Below are positions 60,566-64,000 of a stretch of 64,000 bases of DNA, piece by piece (position 1 is the stretch's first letter; every line of letters starts with the position of its first letter). Under the pieces are notes generated by a model. That model had not been told where the DNA came from. It made no database searches and saw nothing but the letters and a program-made list of their open reading frames with translations. Made by a program: the position numbers and the translations under genes. Origin of the DNA: Capra hircus (taxonomy: Eukaryota; Chordata; Mammalia; Artiodactyla; Bovidae). The stretch covers positions 12,666,001 to 12,730,000 of the forward strand of contig NC_030813.1 in assembly GCF_001704415.2 (NCBI RefSeq), given 5' to 3'.

Positions 60566-61410
60566 ACACTACCACAATAAGGACTGAATTTTCAAAATTA
60601 GAATTGAATTTCAAATCAACACATTACTTAATGAAATGGAAGAGTAAAGCATGTAGTGTTGTATGATGAAAGAGAGTAGCCTAAATTTGGAACTTTGGCA
60701 CAAATTAAGTCCTCTGTGAAGGAGGAAAGAGCAGGCTCATTATCATACATATTTAATTTGATTCCCCCTGCAAGAGTGAGATAGTTTATATTAAGAGTGT
60801 GAACTTTATTTTTTCCTTAGAGACAAGGCATTTGCTGACAGTACAGGGCCTGATTTAAAAATTCCTAGCTTTCAATTTTGGTAACATTCAGGAAGAAGGA
60901 AGAAAGTAGAAAACTATAACACTGATACTGGATGGACAGATAACTCCCTGCAGAGAATTTAACTTTGAATCTCCACCACATGATTTCATTCTAATCTACA
61001 CTTCATGGAAGAAGAGTAAATATTTGAAATTATTTTTTTCAAGTATCTCCACTAACTCTATGAAAAAGAAACCAATATTATAATTCAATAAGCTTCATTT
61101 TTCACCATCTATTTACCAACGCCAATTGCTATAATTATGGGAAATTTCAAAACTTTAAATATTTCTTTTCAAATATGAGTTTCACTGCCATACTGAATGA
61201 TCTCAAACTATCTGATAAACTGCTCATAATGTCTTGCTTAGTAATTTTTGCAAATTAGGGCTGTTAATGGGTTCAGGGTGTCTTCTTGAGGTATTTTCAT
61301 ACATGCACACATAATCATTGAAGGTATTTAGCAATACAGCCTAAAATATCACATAGTAATCAACTATAAAGCCCCGTGAAGATGTCATTTATTCACAGAA
61401 TGATTACTAA

Positions 61411-61622
61411 AGCATGCACTCGTGCCTGTTCAGTTGGGTCTGACTCTTTCCGACCCCATAGACTGTAGTCTGCCAGGCTCCTCTGTCCATGGAATTTTCC
61501 AGGCAAGAATACTGGAGTGGGGTGCCATCTTTTCCTCCAGGGGATCTTCCCGACCTAGGGATCAAACTCCCATCTCCTGCATTGGCAGGTGGATTTTTTA
61601 CCACTGTGTCACCTGGGAAGCC
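61411..61622 (-). mobile_element. Bov-tA SINE
   Basis: The minus strand carries a CACCTGGG-type head, a degenerate B box and a full body. 'actaaag' flanks both sides and may be a short target-site duplication. Sense to ANK2. Confidence 0.9.
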
Positions 61623-61759
61623 CAACAGACTAAAGGGAAACACGCAAAGAGTTTTCCATTAGTGCATTTTCTGATAACCATTAAGGCCAGTGGTGTGGAA
61701 GAACCAATTAAGTTTATACATGTCCACTCAGAAAAAATTATAGTTATTTAAATGATTAA

Positions 61760-61974
61760 GGGGCTTCCCCTGTGGTGCAGCGGTAAAGAATCCGCCCGTA
61801 AGGCAGGAGACTCAAGAGACATGGGATGGATCCCCAGGTCGGGAAGATCCCCTGAAGGAGGAAATGGCAACACACTCCAATATTCTCACCTGGAAAATTC
61901 CATGGGCAGAGCAGCCTGGACAGCTACAGTCCATGATGTTGCAAAAGTCGGACACAACTGAGGATTCCTAACGC
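61760..61974 (+). mobile_element. Bov-tA SINE with 10-bp target-site duplication
   Basis: Head 'cttcccctgtggtgcagcgg' with a diverged B box and a body ending 'gtcggacacaactgagg'. 'aaatgattaa' occurs at 61750-61759 and 61975-61984. Antisense to ANK2. Confidence 0.92.
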
Positions 61975-63779
61975 AAATGATTAAAAAATGAAACAACAGG
62001 CGTAAATGAATCTACACCAGGATTCAAAACCCCATGCGATTGACTTGCAAGAGCCACTTTGGTGGCTCTTCTTGCAAGACTGACTTCTGTGTGGAAATCA
62101 AAGACCACTTTCATTTTCTGAGGACCACAGTGTGACATGGACTCAACCAATGCAACACACATAAAAAGGTGTTAATATTTCTGGAAACAGACTGGGATGG
62201 TACAGAGGTCTAGTCTGGAGGAGCCATAAGACAGCTGAGAGTGCTGGCAGGCCGCGCTTCCCTAAACCACACACTAGAAATAATAAGTCTATATGATCGG
62301 CAGAATTCTATAGTGTAAAGATTTCTCCAGGTAAATGAATCGGTTTTCAAGGAAATAAAACAAATGCAGATAAGCATATTTGGCTACAATTCTCAGAGGA
62401 TGTGATGCAGAGATATAGTCTCCTATTGTTACCCAAGCTTTGCCTGAGGATATTCACACGCCACTCATTGACAGAATTAGTATCTCAGAAAGTCATAAAA
62501 TCAATCATAAAATCATAATTATAAAAATTACACTGTACTCATGTGGTAAGAGGGTAAAATCTGTGTGTGCTTAGTAGAGAATATGAAATCGTTTCACACT
62601 TGGTAGTTGTATTTTCCAGTCATAAGCAGGAAACGTGGTCTCATTAATAGTGATATCTTGGTATTGTTTTTAACTAACGAGAATAAGCTATCAGAAAGCT
62701 ACTATGAGGCTCCACAAAAAGTTTTCCATCAAAGGGCCTGGACATGAGTTCAATAGCTTATAATGACCTCTCCCCACAATGCAGGTTAGAATGCAGGTTG
62801 TGTTTATTTCATCTGGAGATTTAATTGCCCATAAAGGAGGTCATTTAGACATTAAAAATTAACAAGACAGTTTCTATTAGTCATCTTTCACTCCTCGCCA
62901 GGAGTTTTAAAGTTTTGTCAGTGGAGCCACAGAACATGAACCAGGGAAATTAAAGCTGATTGAAATGGGTGAGGAGAGGCATATCCCAGTGGAGGTCTCC
63001 TCCCTTCCTCTCCTGTGTCACCTACTCCCAACCTTCCAGGGGCATTTTCCCCAAGCTCGAAAACATCCTGACCTTCAGGTACAAATCACTATTCCAAACA
63101 GTCACTAAAGTCACTCCTTAATCTGCCTAGGGCGAAAATCAGAAGGAAAATACAAAGCAGGTTCTGCTTATCGGAGAACACACACAGGGAAAGGAAAGTG
63201 ATACACCATGTTGGCTAATTCCAAAACCATTTCTATGTCTAGATGTCCTGAATATTTGGAGACTGGACTGATTTTGAACATTTTACTCAGTTGCTGCCAT
63301 AACTACAGTCATACAACCACATCATAATTTGCACTTCAGAAATACGAACACCTTTCTGATGTTCTATTCCACATGAAACTGTACAAATACAAAGAACTTT
63401 GAATCAGTGCTTATCACTAAAAAAAAAAAAGTCCCTTTAAGGAATTGTATTAGATCCTAACAAAGATAAAATATTGATGAAAAGAGATGAGTAGAATTTA
63501 CTATAATTTGATTTTAGAATGGTATAAAGCTCCAAAAAGGCTACAGAATGGCAAAATTGATGGAAGTGTGATTTCACGTAAGAATAAATTGATATGAATC
63601 CCAAATTATAAACTCACTGAACTGTGCCCTGGATTGCTCATTCATGGCCACTGTTGTAGATTACAATAGTGACATAAACATTCCTAAAATAAAGATAACG
63701 GAGACCATTTACAGTTAGATACAAAGAAAATGGACATTAACATCAGGAAAATTCAAGTCTTCAGAGCTGACAGTCTTAC

Positions 63780-63878
63780 CTCAGTAGCAGTGCTCTGATT
63801 AGCTCCATTTTCCAGCAAATATTTTACCACATCAATGTGATTCTCTTGAGCAGCCATGTATAACGGAGTGAAGCCATT
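63780..63878 (-). CDS. ANK2: ANK2 exon: ankyrin repeat 4
   Basis: This 99-bp, phase 0-0 exon encodes 33 residues, one ankyrin repeat starting NGFTPLYMAAQENH and ending NQSTATE. The canonical TPLH turn is TPLY here, as I recall for ankyrin-B. The central helices (IDVVKYLLENGA) fit the LLLxxGA consensus. The acceptor is TTTGTCCTCAG and the donor is GTAAGA, both strong. It is the most 5' exon in the window. Repeats 1-3 must lie beyond the right edge, because the protein N-terminus and the first three repeats are not seen. Confidence 0.97.
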
Positions 63879-64000
63879 CTGAGGACAAACAGTGAAACAG
63901 GCATCTTCAGTCATTTGACAAGTTTAAAGCAGGGAAGAATTCAAGACAAGGAAAGAATGAACACTATGGAGAAAAATTCTGAACTGTTGAAACAAATAAC
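63879..64000 (-). other. ANK2: ANK2 intron upstream of the repeat-4 exon (partial)
   Basis: The final 122 bp are intron, carrying the acceptor of the repeat-4 exon. No repeat or other feature is seen. Confidence 0.9.

Larger units (their letters stand above)
58677..63779 (-). other. ANK2: ANK2 intron, repeat 4 to repeats 5/6 (5.1 kb)
   Basis: It holds a CHR-type SINE, a solitary LTR and two Bov-tA SINEs, listed separately. The stretches 58677-59640, 60570-61400 and 61990-63779 are AT-rich, and I recognise nothing in them. Confidence 0.9.
1..64000 (-). other. ANK2: ANK2 gene body (internal part; ankyrin-B)
   Basis: Nineteen minus-strand exons read in order from 63878 to 2288 give one continuous ankyrin-repeat protein. 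I recognise its sequence as ankyrin-B rather than ankyrin-R or ankyrin-G, for example from repeat starts such as NGFTPLYMAAQENH and NGLSPLHMAAQGDHVE and from the linker [20 protein letters not shown]. Ankyrin-B is a cytoplasmic adaptor. Its repeat solenoid binds membrane proteins (Na/Ca exchanger, Na,K-ATPase, L1-family adhesion molecules) and its later ZU5 region binds beta-spectrin. The window holds repeats 4-24 and 24 codons of linker; both gene ends are outside. The joined exons total 2164 bp with no stop or frameshift, so the copy looks intact. About 97% of the window is intron. Confidence 0.97.

Noticed and set aside
2288..63878. Assignment to ANK1 or ANK3 instead of ANK2
   Set aside because: Repeat sequences such as [27 protein letters not shown] and the linker [14 protein letters not shown] match ankyrin-B as I recall it, and differ from the ankyrin-R and ankyrin-G counterparts.

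Overview
The window is mammalian nuclear DNA from a ruminant (cow-like Pecora). Two things show this. The introns are seeded with Bov-tA/Bov-A SINEs and BovB (RTE) LINE copies, which are hallmark ruminant repeats, along with cetartiodactyl CHR-type SINEs and bovine-type L1. Older shared mammalian repeats (MIR, L2, MER5A, Tigger) are also present. I see no bacterial, plasmid or phage features.

The whole window lies inside one gene on the minus strand: ANK2, encoding ankyrin-B. Nineteen coding exons are recognisable. They run from 63878 (5' in the gene) down to 2288 and encode about 721 consecutive residues: ankyrin repeats 4 to 24 of the 24-repeat membrane-binding solenoid, followed by the start of the linker to the spectrin-binding region. 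Every exon has an AG acceptor and a GT donor. All internal junctions are phase 0; only the last exon ends in phase 1. Thirteen exons are exactly 99 bp (one repeat) and three are 198 bp (two repeats). One is 186 bp (repeats 5 and 6), one is a 24-bp microexon inserted between repeats 6 and 7, and one is the 73-bp linker exon. The N-terminal exons (repeats 1-3) lie beyond 64000. The ZU5/UPA, death-domain and C-terminal exons lie beyond position 1.

From right to left: repeat 4 (63.8 kb); a 5.1-kb intron with a CHR-type SINE, a solitary retroviral LTR and two Bov-tA copies; the repeat 5/6 exon and microexon (58 kb); repeats 7-8 (53.6-55.1 kb); a 7.1-kb intron with SINEs, a perfect 52-bp tandem duplication and an unexplained CpG-bearing segment; repeats 9-13 (42.6-46.5 kb); repeat 14 (37.2 kb); a 6.9-kb intron with two BovB copies and an inverted L1; repeats 15/16 (30.1 kb); repeats 17-18 (26-27 kb); a 6-kb intron with a 2.1-kb BovB and a GC-rich duplicated block; repeats 19-22 (14.6-20.2 kb); repeat 23 inside a CpG-rich island (10.4-10.9 kb); repeat 24 (9.7 kb); and the linker exon (2.3 kb).

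The exons act together as one solenoid. It docks cytoplasmic parts of membrane transporters, channels and L1-family adhesion molecules, while the downstream part of the protein binds spectrin. I found no undescribed multi-gene system. The points worth a second look are the five-repeat higher-order pattern of the exons, the weak-donor microexon, the CpG island over the repeat-23 exon, a templated palindromic insertion inside a BovB copy, and the orphan segment near 50.7 kb.
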